NCBI GenBank assembly: GCA_001603665.1
Contig: LUZN01000020.1
Coordinates: 19,798 to 83,797, forward strand
DNA: 64,000 nucleotides
Source: Bacteroidales bacterium Bact_22
GTDB lineage: Bacteria; Bacteroidota; Bacteroidia; Bacteroidales; F082
Direction: 5' to 3'
Below the pieces are notes generated by a model that did no database searches, was not told where the DNA came from, and was given only the letters and a program-made list of their open reading frames with translations. Positions 18,887 through 28,174 of this stretch are shown piece by piece (positions within the stretch are counted from its first letter, which is position 1; the number at the start of each line of letters is the position of its first letter). A program made the translations under genes and the position numbers.

Positions 18887-20091
18887 AAAAGAAACAACTT
18901 GTAGTTTGCGGAGGCGGCAGCAGCGCCCACACGCTGATACCGTTTTTGAAAGACTCCGATTTTGAGGTGTCGATATTCACTTCAAAACCCGAAAAATGGC
19001 ATCACACCATCGAGCTTCAATACCAATCGCCCGACGGGAAGGTGCTCGCGACGTTTTCAGGTCCGCTGAAAAAAGCCTCCAGCAACGCTGCGGAGATCAT
19101 CCCCGACGCCGACTACATAGTGTTTTGCATGCCAGTGCACAAATACAGGCTCGGACTTGAGGAGATCGCGCCGTATATCAACAGAAACAAGACCGTTTTC
19201 CTGGGCACCATGTACGGTCAGGGTGGCTGGAACTGGATGGTAAATGAAATCAAGCAGAAGTATTCGTACGACAACATCGTGACCTTCGCTTTCGGCCTCA
19301 TTCCTTGGATTGCTAGGACCATTGAATATGGCAAGATAGGCGTCACCTACGGCTGCAAAGCTGCAAATTACGCCGCCTGTTACCCGAAATCGTATTTCAA
19401 GCAGATCGACGAGGAGTTTTTTGAGAATATATGTAAAAAATGGTTCGGGAAAGGCGCTGTGGAGCAGAGCGAAAACTTCATCTCGCTGACGCTTTCGGTC
19501 GATAACCAGATAATTCACACCTCGCGCTGCTTCGGCTTGTATAAGGTTTATGGCCGTTATTGGAAAGAGAAGTCGGAAGTGCCAATGTTTTATAGGGATT
19601 ACGACGATATCTCGGCTAATCTGCTTGCCGATTTGGATAATGATTACACTAAGATAAGAGAAGAGATAAAAAGGCGCTATCCGCAGGAAAACTTCAAGTA
19701 TATGCTTGATTATCTGGCACTTGAGCGTTTTTCATATCAGTCGCATAACACCGACATCAAAGAGTCGTTCATCAACTCGCAGACGCTGGTGGCCATAGGC
19801 ACGCCGGTGATTCAGAACAAAGAAGGCCTGTGGGAGATCAACAACAACTACAGGTTCTTCATGGACGACATCTACTATGGTAACTGCATTGCCAAGTGGA
19901 TGGCTGAGCAGCTGAACATTGAGGTTCCGACCATCGACGCTATACTGCGTTGGGCACAGATGGTCAGAAATGAGCAGATTATCGATGAAAACGGTCGCCT
20001 GATGATTGAAAATGAATGTCTTAGCGCGCCGTATAAGTCGGGAGTGCCTTGTTTTTACGGATTTAAAACCATCGAAGATATTATAGACTGA
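18880..20091 (+). CDS. NAD(P)-dependent opine dehydrogenase-like enzyme
   Basis: 403 aa. N-terminal Rossmann domain with VVCGGGSSAHTL at residues 8-19; C-terminal helical domain (about 200-370) resembling octopine/nopaline dehydrogenase, with NQIIHTSR near 209 (position of the catalytic His) and EQLNIEVPTIDAILRWAQ near 347 (position of the conserved Asp). The family reductively condenses an amino acid with a 2-oxo acid. Overlap with the ATP-grasp gene upstream and contact with the flippase gene downstream (its stop and the next ATG share one base) place it in polysaccharide synthesis, not catabolism. Substrates are unknown. Confidence 0.75.
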   Translation: MVKKKQLVVCGGGSSAHTLIPFLKDSDFEVSIFTSKPEKWHHTIELQYQSPDGKVLATFSGPLKKASSNAAEIIPDADYIVFCMPVHKYRLGLEEIAPYINRNKTVFLGTMYGQGGWNWMVNEIKQKYSYDNIVTFAFGLIPWIARTIEYGKIGVTYGCKAANYAACYPKSYFKQIDEEFFENICKKWFGKGAVEQSENFISLTLSVDNQIIHTSRCFGLYKVYGRYWKEKSEVPMFYRDYDDISANLLADLDNDYTKIREEIKRRYPQENFKYMLDYLALERFSYQSHNTDIKESFINSQTLVAIGTPVIQNKEGLWEINNNYRFFMDDIYYGNCIAKWMAEQLNIEVPTIDAILRWAQMVRNEQIIDENGRLMIENECLSAPYKSGVPCFYGFKTIEDIID

Positions 20092-21536
20092 TGTCGTTAG
20101 GTCAACAGACGGTTAGCGGAGTGGCTTGGACCACGGTGCAGCGATTTGTCACGCTTTTCCTGGCGTTTGTGGCGAATCTCGTGCTTGCCCGTCTGCTTTC
20201 GCCCGACGATTTCGGCTGCATAGCCCTGCTGATGGTTTTCATCTCGCTGTCGCAGATATTTGTCGACGGCGGCTTCGGCGCGGCTTTGATACAGAAGAAA
20301 GAGCCCACGCAGGCCGACTATTCCACCATTTTCTACTGGAACCTGCTGCTCGCGCTGGGATTGTATTTCCTGCTGTTTTTCTGCGCGCCCGTCATCGCCA
20401 GATACTACGAGATACCAATTCTCAAAGACATCTTGAGGGTTCAGGGCTTGATTATCATCCTCGACTCGTTTGGACTTGTCCACAAGAACAACCTCCGCAA
20501 GACGCTGCAGTTTAAGAAGATATCGCTGATAGTCCTGGGCGCCAACTTCATCGCTGTGGTTGTGGCTATCACCATGGCTTACAACGGCTTCGGAGTATGG
20601 TGCCTAGTCGCTCAGCAGCTGCTGATAAGCGGCATGACGACGGCTTTGTTCTGGATTTTCAACAGGTGGAAGCCGTCGCTGGTGTTCAGCAAGCAGTCGT
20701 TCAAAGAACTGTTCGGCTTCGGCGGGTTCATACTTCTTTCGAATATGATTGTGACCTTTACAAATGAGGTTCAATCACTTATCATGGGTAAGCTTTACAC
20801 AGCGAGGGACGTCGGACTCTATTCGCAGGCGCGTAAGTTTGAGTCGATAATGTCGGGTACACCGTCGACTGTCGTGAATCAGGTGACGTTCCCGGTTTTC
20901 TCGAAGTTTCAGAACGACATACCGCAGCTGACAAACATCTTGCGAAGAATCACCAAAGTGATGGCTTTTGTGGTGTTTCCAGCGATGATATTAGTGATTT
21001 TGATAGCAAAGCCTGCCATTGTGCTGATGCTCACCGACAAATGGGTCGACTGCGTGCCGTTTTTCCAGATTCTGTGTATCGGAGGCATGGCCGAGGCGCT
21101 TGGCGACATCAACTACAACGCGGTGGCGGCCATCGGCAAGAGCAGGGTTTTGTTTAGGTGGACGTGCATCAAGTCGGTGTTGGGCATACTGCTGATCGTC
21201 GGCGGCTCGTTTTTCGGCGTGAGGGGGATAATCTGGGCGGTGACAATACGCTTTTACCTTGTTTTCCTGATACATGCGTCGCTGGCGGCACATTATCTCA
21301 ATTTCAACATATTCACTCAGCTGAAGGATTTGTTTGAGATAGCGCTCGTCTCGGCGGCGGCCGGTGCGTTGGCGTATATCGTCAGCACTAAGCTCTTTAT
21401 GAGTTTGAATATGTACTATCTCGCTGGCATTCAGATAGTTATCTACGCTGTGGCATATTTCCTGTTGGCTTATGTGTTCAGCAAGCCGATGTTCGGCGAG
21501 GTGAAATATATAATCGGGATGTTTAAGAAAAGATGA
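20091..21536 (+). CDS. Lipopolysaccharide/exopolysaccharide flippase (WzxC-like, MOP superfamily)
   Basis: Moves undecaprenyl-linked repeat units across the inner membrane. 481 aa with about twelve to fourteen membrane helices and the family opening SGVAWTTVQRFVTLFLAFV, LLSPDDFGCIALLMVF and DGGFGAALIQKKEPTQADYSTIFYWN. It overlaps the previous stop by 1 nt and the next gene by 4 nt. Confidence 0.92.
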   Translation: MSLGQQTVSGVAWTTVQRFVTLFLAFVANLVLARLLSPDDFGCIALLMVFISLSQIFVDGGFGAALIQKKEPTQADYSTIFYWNLLLALGLYFLLFFCAPVIARYYEIPILKDILRVQGLIIILDSFGLVHKNNLRKTLQFKKISLIVLGANFIAVVVAITMAYNGFGVWCLVAQQLLISGMTTALFWIFNRWKPSLVFSKQSFKELFGFGGFILLSNMIVTFTNEVQSLIMGKLYTARDVGLYSQARKFESIMSGTPSTVVNQVTFPVFSKFQNDIPQLTNILRRITKVMAFVVFPAMILVILIAKPAIVLMLTDKWVDCVPFFQILCIGGMAEALGDINYNAVAAIGKSRVLFRWTCIKSVLGILLIVGGSFFGVRGIIWAVTIRFYLVFLIHASLAAHYLNFNIFTQLKDLFEIALVSAAAGALAYIVSTKLFMSLNMYYLAGIQIVIYAVAYFLLAYVFSKPMFGEVKYIIGMFKKR

Positions 21537-22633
21537 AGATTTGCTGCATTTTCAATATGGCCCCGCATTACCGTATGCCGATTTTCTCGAAGATGAGCGA
21601 GAATTTCGACTGTGATTTCTATTTCGGCGACCATATGCAGCAGCCGATTAAGAAGCTGAATTACAACGAGTTACAAGGATTTAAGAAGGAGTTTCACAAC
21701 GTCTTTTTCGGGAATTCTTTTTATTGGCAAAGAAAATCCGTCAGACTTGCTTTCAAGAAATACGATTATTTTCTGCTGAGCGGCGAGCCGTTTTGTATCT
21801 CATATTGGTTTATCTTGTTGATAGCCAAGTTGTTAGGAAAGAAAACAGTCACTTGGACGCATGGTTTTTACGGCAGGGAAAGCGGCATTAAAAAGGTAGT
21901 AAAGAGAGCGTTTTTCAAACTTTTCACCAAGATAATGGTCTATACCGATTATTCCATCGATTTGATGAAAAAAGAAGGTATCAAACCAGAGAAAATGTTT
22001 TGCATTGCGAACTCTTTAGATACTGATAATCAGTTAGTTATAAGAAAGAAGCTTAAGAAGACAGATATTTTCACTTCGCATTTCGGCAACGACGATCCGG
22101 TGATGATGTACATCGGGAGGATTCAGAAGATTAAGCGTCTGGATTTGTTGGTTGAGAGTTTTTATAAGCTTAAAAATGAAGGTGTGAAATGCAACCTTCT
22201 GATTGTCGGGAAAGATGATGAAAATGTCGATTTGCCAAAGATTATCAATGAGTTAGGATTGGAAGACTCGGTTTGGTTATATGGTCCGTGTTACGATGAG
22301 GAGGCGATTGGGGAGATGTTTTACAACTCTGCGGTCTGTGTCTCGCCTGGCAATGTCGGCCTGACTTCGATACATGCCCTGACGTATGGCTGTCCGGTGG
22401 TGACGCACGACAATTTCCCGTACCAAATGCCTGAGTTTGAGGCGATTACGCCTGATGTCACCGGCAGTTTCTTCAAGATGGACGACGTTGACGATCTGAC
22501 CGAAAAGATTCGTTTTTGGCTTGAAAAGTCGACTGATGAGCGCGAAGCGACACGGTCGGCGGCCTACCGAACGATTGATGAGAAGTGGAACATACATTAC
22601 CAGCTTGAGGTGATGAAAAAAGTTTTTGTGTGA
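21533..22633 (+). CDS. Glycosyltransferase family 4-like (GT-B)
   Basis: 366 aa, cytoplasmic face of the membrane. C-terminal GT-B nucleotide-sugar domain with YIGRIQKIKRLDLLVESF near 201 and NVGLTSIHALTYGCPVVTHD near 280-300 (the usual Ex7E region is present but its first Glu is not obvious: SPGNVGLTSIHAL). The N-terminal part has APHYRMPIF typical of acceptor-binding domains. It overlaps its neighbours by 4 and 1 nt in a tight operon. Confidence 0.85.
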   Translation: MKICCIFNMAPHYRMPIFSKMSENFDCDFYFGDHMQQPIKKLNYNELQGFKKEFHNVFFGNSFYWQRKSVRLAFKKYDYFLLSGEPFCISYWFILLIAKLLGKKTVTWTHGFYGRESGIKKVVKRAFFKLFTKIMVYTDYSIDLMKKEGIKPEKMFCIANSLDTDNQLVIRKKLKKTDIFTSHFGNDDPVMMYIGRIQKIKRLDLLVESFYKLKNEGVKCNLLIVGKDDENVDLPKIINELGLEDSVWLYGPCYDEEAIGEMFYNSAVCVSPGNVGLTSIHALTYGCPVVTHDNFPYQMPEFEAITPDVTGSFFKMDDVDDLTEKIRFWLEKSTDEREATRSAAYRTIDEKWNIHYQLEVMKKVFV

Positions 22634-23847
22634 TGCCGAAGATTATCCAGATAAACACCGCTTTGAACTGTGGCTCGCACGGTAGAATCGTGGAGCAGAT
22701 TTCGCGTGTGGCCGCCGACCGTGGCTTCGACACGACGATAGTCCATGGCGCGCGTTATCTGAATAAGTCGCAATTCGCTGATATTCAGACGACTACAAAA
22801 AACCAGGAGAGGCTGAATGGGGTGAGAAGTCTGCTGTTCGACGCTCACGGATTAGGATTGAAATGTGCGACAAAGTCGTTGATAGTCAAGATGAAAGAGA
22901 TAAAGCCCGACATCGTTCATCTGCATAACATCCACGGGTATTATCTGAACTACAAGATTTTGTTCGATTATCTCGCCGAGAGCGGCGTTCCGGTGGTGTG
23001 GACTCTCCACGACTGCTGGAGCATGACGGGCCATTGTTCGCAGTTTGAGAACTACAATTGTGACAAATGGAAGACGCAATGTTATGATTGTCAGCACCTT
23101 ATGGATTGGTATCCGAAGTCGATAATCGACAGGTCGAAGCGCAATTTTGAGTTGAAGAAACAATGTTTTACCTCGGTGAAAAACATGACGATAGTGCCCG
23201 TCTCACACTGGCTGGAAGATGTAGTGAAGCAGTCATTTCTCGCGAAATTCCCAATAAAAGTTATCAACAACGGCGTCGATTTATCGTTGTTCCAACCACG
23301 TAGGGACACATCGAATGTGTCTGCGATTGGCGCCAAATTCACCATCCTAGGCGTCGCCTCCAATTGGGACGACGATAAAGGCGTGAAAGAGTTTGTGCAG
23401 TTGTCGCAGAACCCTGATTATCAGGTGATTATGGTCGGAGTGAATGATAAGTTGAGCAAGCGGCTGCCGGATGCGATTATCAAAGTGGCGAGGACTAACA
23501 GTCAGGAGGAGCTGGCGAAGTATTATTCGATGGCCGATGTGTTTGTGAATCCGACATATAAAGACACTTTCCCGACGACTAACCTCGAGGCACTGGCTTG
23601 CGGAACGCCAGTGATTACTTACAAAACCGGCGGCAGTCCCGAGTCTATCACTCCTGAAACTGGTATCGTGGTCGAAAAAGGTGATTTCGGTCAGCTTTGC
23701 GAGGCCATCGAGACCATCCGAAAGAACGGAAAGAGTTGTTATTCAGAGAGTTGCAGGGAGCGGGCCGAGAAGTTTTACAATAAAGACGATCGTTTTAAAG
23801 ATTATATCGATTTGTATGAAAATATCCTTGATAACAGTCACGTTTAA
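22633..23847 (+). CDS. Glycosyltransferase family 4-like (WcaC-like)
   Basis: 404 aa. ATG 22633 overlaps the preceding TGA by one base; a GTG at 22630 would add one residue. Marks: QINTALNCGSHGRIVEQI at the start, DIVHLHNIHGYYLNYKIL near 92, WTLHDCWSMTGHC near 119-131, and TFPTTNLEALACGTPVITY near 314-332 (EX7E-like region with PVITYKTGGSPE). The Cys-rich CSQFENYNCDKWKTQCYDC stretch is typical of this subgroup. Its last 32 nt overlap the next gene. Confidence 0.88.
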   Translation: MPKIIQINTALNCGSHGRIVEQISRVAADRGFDTTIVHGARYLNKSQFADIQTTTKNQERLNGVRSLLFDAHGLGLKCATKSLIVKMKEIKPDIVHLHNIHGYYLNYKILFDYLAESGVPVVWTLHDCWSMTGHCSQFENYNCDKWKTQCYDCQHLMDWYPKSIIDRSKRNFELKKQCFTSVKNMTIVPVSHWLEDVVKQSFLAKFPIKVINNGVDLSLFQPRRDTSNVSAIGAKFTILGVASNWDDDKGVKEFVQLSQNPDYQVIMVGVNDKLSKRLPDAIIKVARTNSQEELAKYYSMADVFVNPTYKDTFPTTNLEALACGTPVITYKTGGSPESITPETGIVVEKGDFGQLCEAIETIRKNGKSCYSESCRERAEKFYNKDDRFKDYIDLYENILDNSHV

Positions 23848-24577
23848 CAGTGCCGAGACCTTGCGCGACACCATGCAAAGTGTTCTTAATCAGACGTTTA
23901 AGGACATCGACTACATCATTGTCGACGGCAACTCGAAGGATGGCACCTTGGACATCGTGAAGGAGTTCGAGCCTAAGTTCGAAGGCCGGTTGCGCTGGGT
24001 TTCCGAACCCGACAAGGGCATCTACGACGCCATGAACAAAGGAGTGAAGATGGCCCAGGGCGACGTGGTGGGGATCCTCAACAGCGACGACTTCTTTGCA
24101 TCGGACCACGTGCTGCAGACGGTTGCCGACGCTTTTGCCGGAAACCCAGCGCTGGAAGGCGTCTACGCCGATGTGCGTTACGTCAACTGGCACGACACCA
24201 CGAAGACCGTGAGGATGTTTTCGGGTAAGGACTTTAAGCGTGAGAAACTATGTTGGGGAAAGATGCCGCCGCATCCGTCGTTCTACGTGAAGCGCAGCTG
24301 CTACGACCGTTTCGGTCTCTATAGCCTCGACTACCCGATATGTTCCGACTACGACATGTTTGTCAAGATGATATGGGTCGGCAACATCAACACATTGTAT
24401 ATCAACGATGTATTTGTCAACATGCGGAGCGGCGGCACCTCGTCGAACGGCATCAGAGTGCATCGTAAGATAATGCGCGAAAGGGTGCGCTGCGTGCGCG
24501 AACACAAGATGCCAAGCAACTTCTTCAAGCAAAACTGGCGTTATTTCGAGAGAATTATAAGTCTGATAAAAAAATAA
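23816..24577 (+). CDS. Glycosyltransferase family 2
   Basis: 253 aa from ATG 23816, where the family opening MKISLITVTFNSAETLRDTM begins; the longer frame from 23681 is out-of-frame translation of the upstream gene. GT-A marks: YIIVDGNSKDGTLDIV near 34, the DxD-type LNSDDFF near 90, and the W/P-containing acceptor region CWGKMPPHPSFYVKRSCYDR near 142. Inverting transferase probably adding one sugar to the repeat unit. Confidence 0.9.
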   Translation: MKISLITVTFNSAETLRDTMQSVLNQTFKDIDYIIVDGNSKDGTLDIVKEFEPKFEGRLRWVSEPDKGIYDAMNKGVKMAQGDVVGILNSDDFFASDHVLQTVADAFAGNPALEGVYADVRYVNWHDTTKTVRMFSGKDFKREKLCWGKMPPHPSFYVKRSCYDRFGLYSLDYPICSDYDMFVKMIWVGNINTLYINDVFVNMRSGGTSSNGIRVHRKIMRERVRCVREHKMPSNFFKQNWRYFERIISLIKK

Positions 24578-24583
24578 TTACAA

Positions 24584-25948
24584 ATGAAAGAGAAACTAAA
24601 ATACTTCTACATCCTGGTCTGCAACATCCTCATCACGATGATTGCGGCCGTCCCTTACATTTGGATATGGCACAAATACCTTAACCAATTGCTGTTCAAG
24701 GAGTTCCTCTTCAAAGGAAACTACGCGATGTATTTCATCTACATCGTCTTTGTGATTGTTTTTGTCAATATGTTCGGCGGCTACAAGCTGAACGTGAGCA
24801 AAAAATCGAACGTGCTGCTGTCGCAATGCGTCGGATTGCTGTGCGTCAACATCTGCGAGATCATGATCACCGACCTGATGGTGGGATATTTCTGGATGAT
24901 ACCACGACTCTCCGTGTATTTCCTGCAGATTTTCATCGTTCAGGTTGTGCTTCTTTTCCTTTTCACGATAGTGATTATCGTAGTCTACCGCAAGACTTTC
25001 CCGCCTTACAACGTGCTTCACATTTATGGAAGTTATAAAAACAACCTTAAAGAGAAGATGATGGATAGAGGCGATAACTATCAGATAGTCAAGGAGATAT
25101 ATTGCTTGGATGCACTTGAGGATTTGATTAACCTGATTCAACCTTACGACCTGATTCTTGTCAACGACGTGCCCACCGAGGTGCGAAATAAGATTTTGAA
25201 GGCTTGTTTCAAGAATAACAAAAAGGTCTACATCACCCCGAAGATTTCGGATATCATCATCCGCGGATGCGAAAATCTGGCCGTCTTCGACACGCCTTTG
25301 CTGTTTGCCAATGACACCGTGCTAACCATCCCGGAGCGCATAGTGAAACGCAGTTTCGACATCTTCCTTTCGGCAATAGGATTGATAGTGCTTTCGCCGA
25401 TAATGATACTCGTCTCGCTGGCTATTTTCTGCTACGACAGAGGTCCTGTGTTTTATCGTCAGACGCGATACACCAAAGGCGGAAAGACCTTTAAAATCTT
25501 GAAGTTCCGCAGCATGATACCCGATGCCGAGAAGGATGGCGTGGCGCGTCTGGCTTCAGAGAATGACGACCGCATCACGCCTATCGGAAAGTTCCTGAGA
25601 GCCTGCCGTCTCGACGAGCTCCCGCAGTTTTTCAACATACTTGCGGGCGACATGAGCTTCGTGGGACCGCGTCCCGAACGCCCGGAGATTGCTGATGAAT
25701 ACACCAAGGAGGTGCCTGAGTTTGCCTTCCGTCTACGTGTCAAGGCCGGACTGACGGGCTACGCGCAGGTGTTCGGAAAATACAACACCACCTCGTACGA
25801 CAAGCTCAAACTCGACATGATCTACGTCGAGCACGCCTCGCTGCTCACCGACCTGAAGCTTTTGCTTCTCACCTTGAAGGTCATCTTCATTAGAGAAAGC
25901 ACCGAGGGCCTGGAAAAAGGACAGATAACAGCTTCAAACAAGAAATGA
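24584..25948 (+). CDS. Polyprenyl-phosphate sugar-1-phosphate transferase (large, WbaP/WcaJ-like)
   Basis: Starts repeat-unit assembly by loading a sugar-1-phosphate on undecaprenyl phosphate. 454 aa: four or five N-terminal membrane helices (about 10-140), a central soluble domain, then the bacterial sugar transferase domain from VKRSFDIFLSAIGLIVLSP near 253 with KILKFRSM, the catalytic LDELPQFFNIL near 344-354 (Asp-Glu dyad intact) and GDMSFVGPRPERPEI. It overlaps the following glycosyltransferase gene by 4 nt. Confidence 0.92.
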   Translation: MKEKLKYFYILVCNILITMIAAVPYIWIWHKYLNQLLFKEFLFKGNYAMYFIYIVFVIVFVNMFGGYKLNVSKKSNVLLSQCVGLLCVNICEIMITDLMVGYFWMIPRLSVYFLQIFIVQVVLLFLFTIVIIVVYRKTFPPYNVLHIYGSYKNNLKEKMMDRGDNYQIVKEIYCLDALEDLINLIQPYDLILVNDVPTEVRNKILKACFKNNKKVYITPKISDIIIRGCENLAVFDTPLLFANDTVLTIPERIVKRSFDIFLSAIGLIVLSPIMILVSLAIFCYDRGPVFYRQTRYTKGGKTFKILKFRSMIPDAEKDGVARLASENDDRITPIGKFLRACRLDELPQFFNILAGDMSFVGPRPERPEIADEYTKEVPEFAFRLRVKAGLTGYAQVFGKYNTTSYDKLKLDMIYVEHASLLTDLKLLLLTLKVIFIRESTEGLEKGQITASNKK

Positions 25949-26697
25949 CGCCGCTGGTTTCCATAATAATGCCTAGCTACAACGCCGAGCGCTACATCGC
26001 GCAGAGCATTGAGTCGGTTTTGTCGCAGACCTACACCAATTGGGGACTGATAATCACCGATGGTCCGTCATCCGACAAAACAGCAGCAATTGCAAAAGAA
26101 TATTGCGATAAGGACGATCGCATACATCTGATAGTTCCTCAGCAACATCAAGATATTGCGGAGGCTCGCCACACTTCTATCCAAAATTCCAAAGGAAGAT
26201 TTTTGGCTTTTCTTGACAGTGATGATATTTGGGTGAAAGATAAGCTCGAGAGGCAAGTTGCATTTATGCTTGAACATGACTATGCGTTTACTTACTCCGA
26301 TTATCAAACTATAGATTCAGATGGGAACTTGACGGGTAAAACAATTCATAATGGCGGTGTGGTTGATTACCATAAATATCTGAGAAACACAATCATAGGA
26401 TGTGGCAGCGTGATGATTGATACTGAAAAAGTTGGACAGATACTTTTGCCGTCAAACGAGGTGAATGACGACATGGGTTTATGGTGTTCGTTGTTCAGAA
26501 CAGGCATCAAGGCATATCCTATCGACGAGGTTATGTATTATTATCGCATCAGGAACGACGGAGCGTCGAGTCAAAGGTTTAAAATGATGCGAAGTGTTTG
26601 GAAAGTGTATAGAAAACAAGAAAAAATGTCATTTTTAAAATCGACTTCTTGTTTTATGAGTTATGCTTATCATGCTATAAAAAAGCGCATAAAATAG
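25945..26697 (+). CDS. Glycosyltransferase family 2
   Basis: 250 aa. Opening LVSIIMPSYNAERYIAQSIE, then LIITDGPSSDKTAAIA near 32 (the usual DDGS reads TDGPSS, a small deviation), DxD region AFLDSDDIWVKDKLERQ near 89, and a C-terminal Lys/Arg-rich helix. Base composition drops from about here into the next gene, suggesting different origin from the first half of the cluster. Confidence 0.88.
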   Translation: MTPLVSIIMPSYNAERYIAQSIESVLSQTYTNWGLIITDGPSSDKTAAIAKEYCDKDDRIHLIVPQQHQDIAEARHTSIQNSKGRFLAFLDSDDIWVKDKLERQVAFMLEHDYAFTYSDYQTIDSDGNLTGKTIHNGGVVDYHKYLRNTIIGCGSVMIDTEKVGQILLPSNEVNDDMGLWCSLFRTGIKAYPIDEVMYYYRIRNDGASSQRFKMMRSVWKVYRKQEKMSFLKSTSCFMSYAYHAIKKRIK

Positions 26698-27491
26698 TGT
26701 TCGGTTATTTCATATATCGTCATGCTTGGAGATATGCTTTAGCTCCTGATAAAGAATCGCAACTTACTGATTCTCAATGCAAAGCATTGCTGAAAAATGG
26801 CGGATGGATGATTCGTAATACTTTTGATTTCGATTGTAATACACCTACTGATTTTTGGTACTTGATAAAGGATTCGTATGGAGGAATGGAGGAGCTTACT
26901 AAAAACAATAGGCAGAAGATACGTAAAGCATTCAGATTGCTGGAATTTAAGCTTGTCGATAAGAGTCTTATTGCAGAAAAAGGATACGAAATCACTCAAA
27001 AAACATACGATGATTATAGGATTAAGGACAGAAGGATGAATAAAAGGATCTTTAATGATCTTTTACAATTATGGGATGAAAAAACTTATGATTTTTGGGG
27101 ATTTTTTGATAGAAAAGACGGCCGTTTGATAGGATTTTGTGTCATAAAAGTCTTTGATGACTGTTGTTTGTATGATACGGTGTGTGTGTTGCCTGAGTAT
27201 AAATATAATAAGTCGGGAGTTTATTATGGGAAATACCATATAACAAACGAATATTATTTAAAAGAGAAACATTTCAAATATGTATTTGACGGCACGCGTA
27301 CCATCACCGAACACTCTAATATTCAAGAGTTTTTAGTACAGAATTTTAATTTTCGAAGAGCTTATTGCAAGCTTCAAATCAAATATAAATGGTGGTTTGG
27401 AATCATTGTGAGGCTGTTGCTGCCGTTTAGAAAGATTATTAAAAATAGAAATGTCAGGGCGGTTCTTAATATGCATTTGATGCAGTCGTAA
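26697..27491 (+). CDS. Unknown protein, possible GNAT/FemAB-like acyltransferase
   Basis: The frame has no ATG near its 5' end. I choose GTG 26697, which shares a base with the TAG stop of the preceding gene; a TTG at 26649 is the alternative. About 264 aa, rich in Lys, Tyr and Phe. LTKNNRQKIRKAF near residue 65 and the beta-strand pair DFWGFFDRKDGRLIGFCVIK then DCCLYDTVCVLPEYKYN resemble acyl-CoA N-acyltransferase folds. AT-rich compared with neighbours. In this context it might acetylate or aminoacylate a sugar; this is inference. Confidence 0.6.
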   Translation: MFGYFIYRHAWRYALAPDKESQLTDSQCKALLKNGGWMIRNTFDFDCNTPTDFWYLIKDSYGGMEELTKNNRQKIRKAFRLLEFKLVDKSLIAEKGYEITQKTYDDYRIKDRRMNKRIFNDLLQLWDEKTYDFWGFFDRKDGRLIGFCVIKVFDDCCLYDTVCVLPEYKYNKSGVYYGKYHITNEYYLKEKHFKYVFDGTRTITEHSNIQEFLVQNFNFRRAYCKLQIKYKWWFGIIVRLLLPFRKIIKNRNVRAVLNMHLMQS

Positions 27492-27495
27492 AGTT

Positions 27496-27528
27496 TAGAG
27501 TTGAGAGTAGTTTAAAAGTGTAAAGTTG
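27496..27528. repeat. Dispersed 'tagagttgagagtag' repeat, copy 2
   Basis: Same 33-nt block as 16200-16232 with one difference (g to a near the end), same orientation. It lies in the gap between the acyltransferase-like gene and the second sugar transferase. Confidence 0.75.
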
Positions 27529-27538
27529 TAAGTTATTA

Positions 27539-28126
27539 ATGGTATTTAAGTATATTTTTGATCGGATTTTTGCATTTTTGGGTTTGATAATATTATCACC
27601 TGTCATTTTCGTCATTTTTATTCTTCATAAGATAAGAATGCCGAGGGGAAGATTTGTTTATAAGCAGGTGAGGGTTGGAAAGAATGCGAAGCTGTTTAAA
27701 ATCTATAAGATCCGTACTATGGCCGATGATTCGGAAGCCGATTGCACTGTGACGACAGCCGATGATTCGAGGATTACGCGGTTTGGGCATTGGCTTCGCG
27801 AGACCAAGGTCGACACGTTTTTGGAGCTCATTAATATATTAATAGGTGACATGAGTTTTGTGGGTCCGCGTCCCGATGTGCCGGGCTATGCCGACAATCT
27901 CGAAGGCGACGACAGAGTGATTTTGAAGATGCGTCCCGGACTGACTGGTCCGGCCTCGATAAAATATCGTCATGAAGATAAAATCTTGGCTCAACAAAAC
28001 GACCCAAAACGCTATAATGACGAAGTTATTTGGCCCGATAAGGTAAAAATCAACAAAGGATACTACGAAAACTGGTCGATTTGGCGCGATATTACGATAC
28101 TTTGGAAAACCGTTTGGGGAAGATAA
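27539..28126 (+). CDS. Small polyprenyl-phosphate sugar transferase (PglC-like) with altered dyad
   Basis: 195 aa, monotopic type: one N-terminal re-entrant hydrophobic helix (about 5-28), then KIYKIRTM near 58 and GDMSFVGPRPDVPGY near 102. The catalytic LDELPQL of this superfamily reads VDTFLEL near 91-97: the Asp is kept but the Glu is Thr. It is the second sugar transferase of the cluster and is separated from the rest by a repeat-containing gap. Loss of the Glu could lower or alter activity; it may also be a normal subgroup variant. Confidence 0.8.
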   Translation: MVFKYIFDRIFAFLGLIILSPVIFVIFILHKIRMPRGRFVYKQVRVGKNAKLFKIYKIRTMADDSEADCTVTTADDSRITRFGHWLRETKVDTFLELINILIGDMSFVGPRPDVPGYADNLEGDDRVILKMRPGLTGPASIKYRHEDKILAQQNDPKRYNDEVIWPDKVKINKGYYENWSIWRDITILWKTVWGR

Positions 28127-28174
28127 CAGGCTGATAGTCAAAAAGATACGAAAATTTTCAAAAATTAGTGCAAA

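Noticed and set aside
23681..23815. 45-codon extension of the GT2 gene
   Set aside because: Overlaps coding sequence of the preceding glycosyltransferase in another frame; the GT-A fold starts at 23816.
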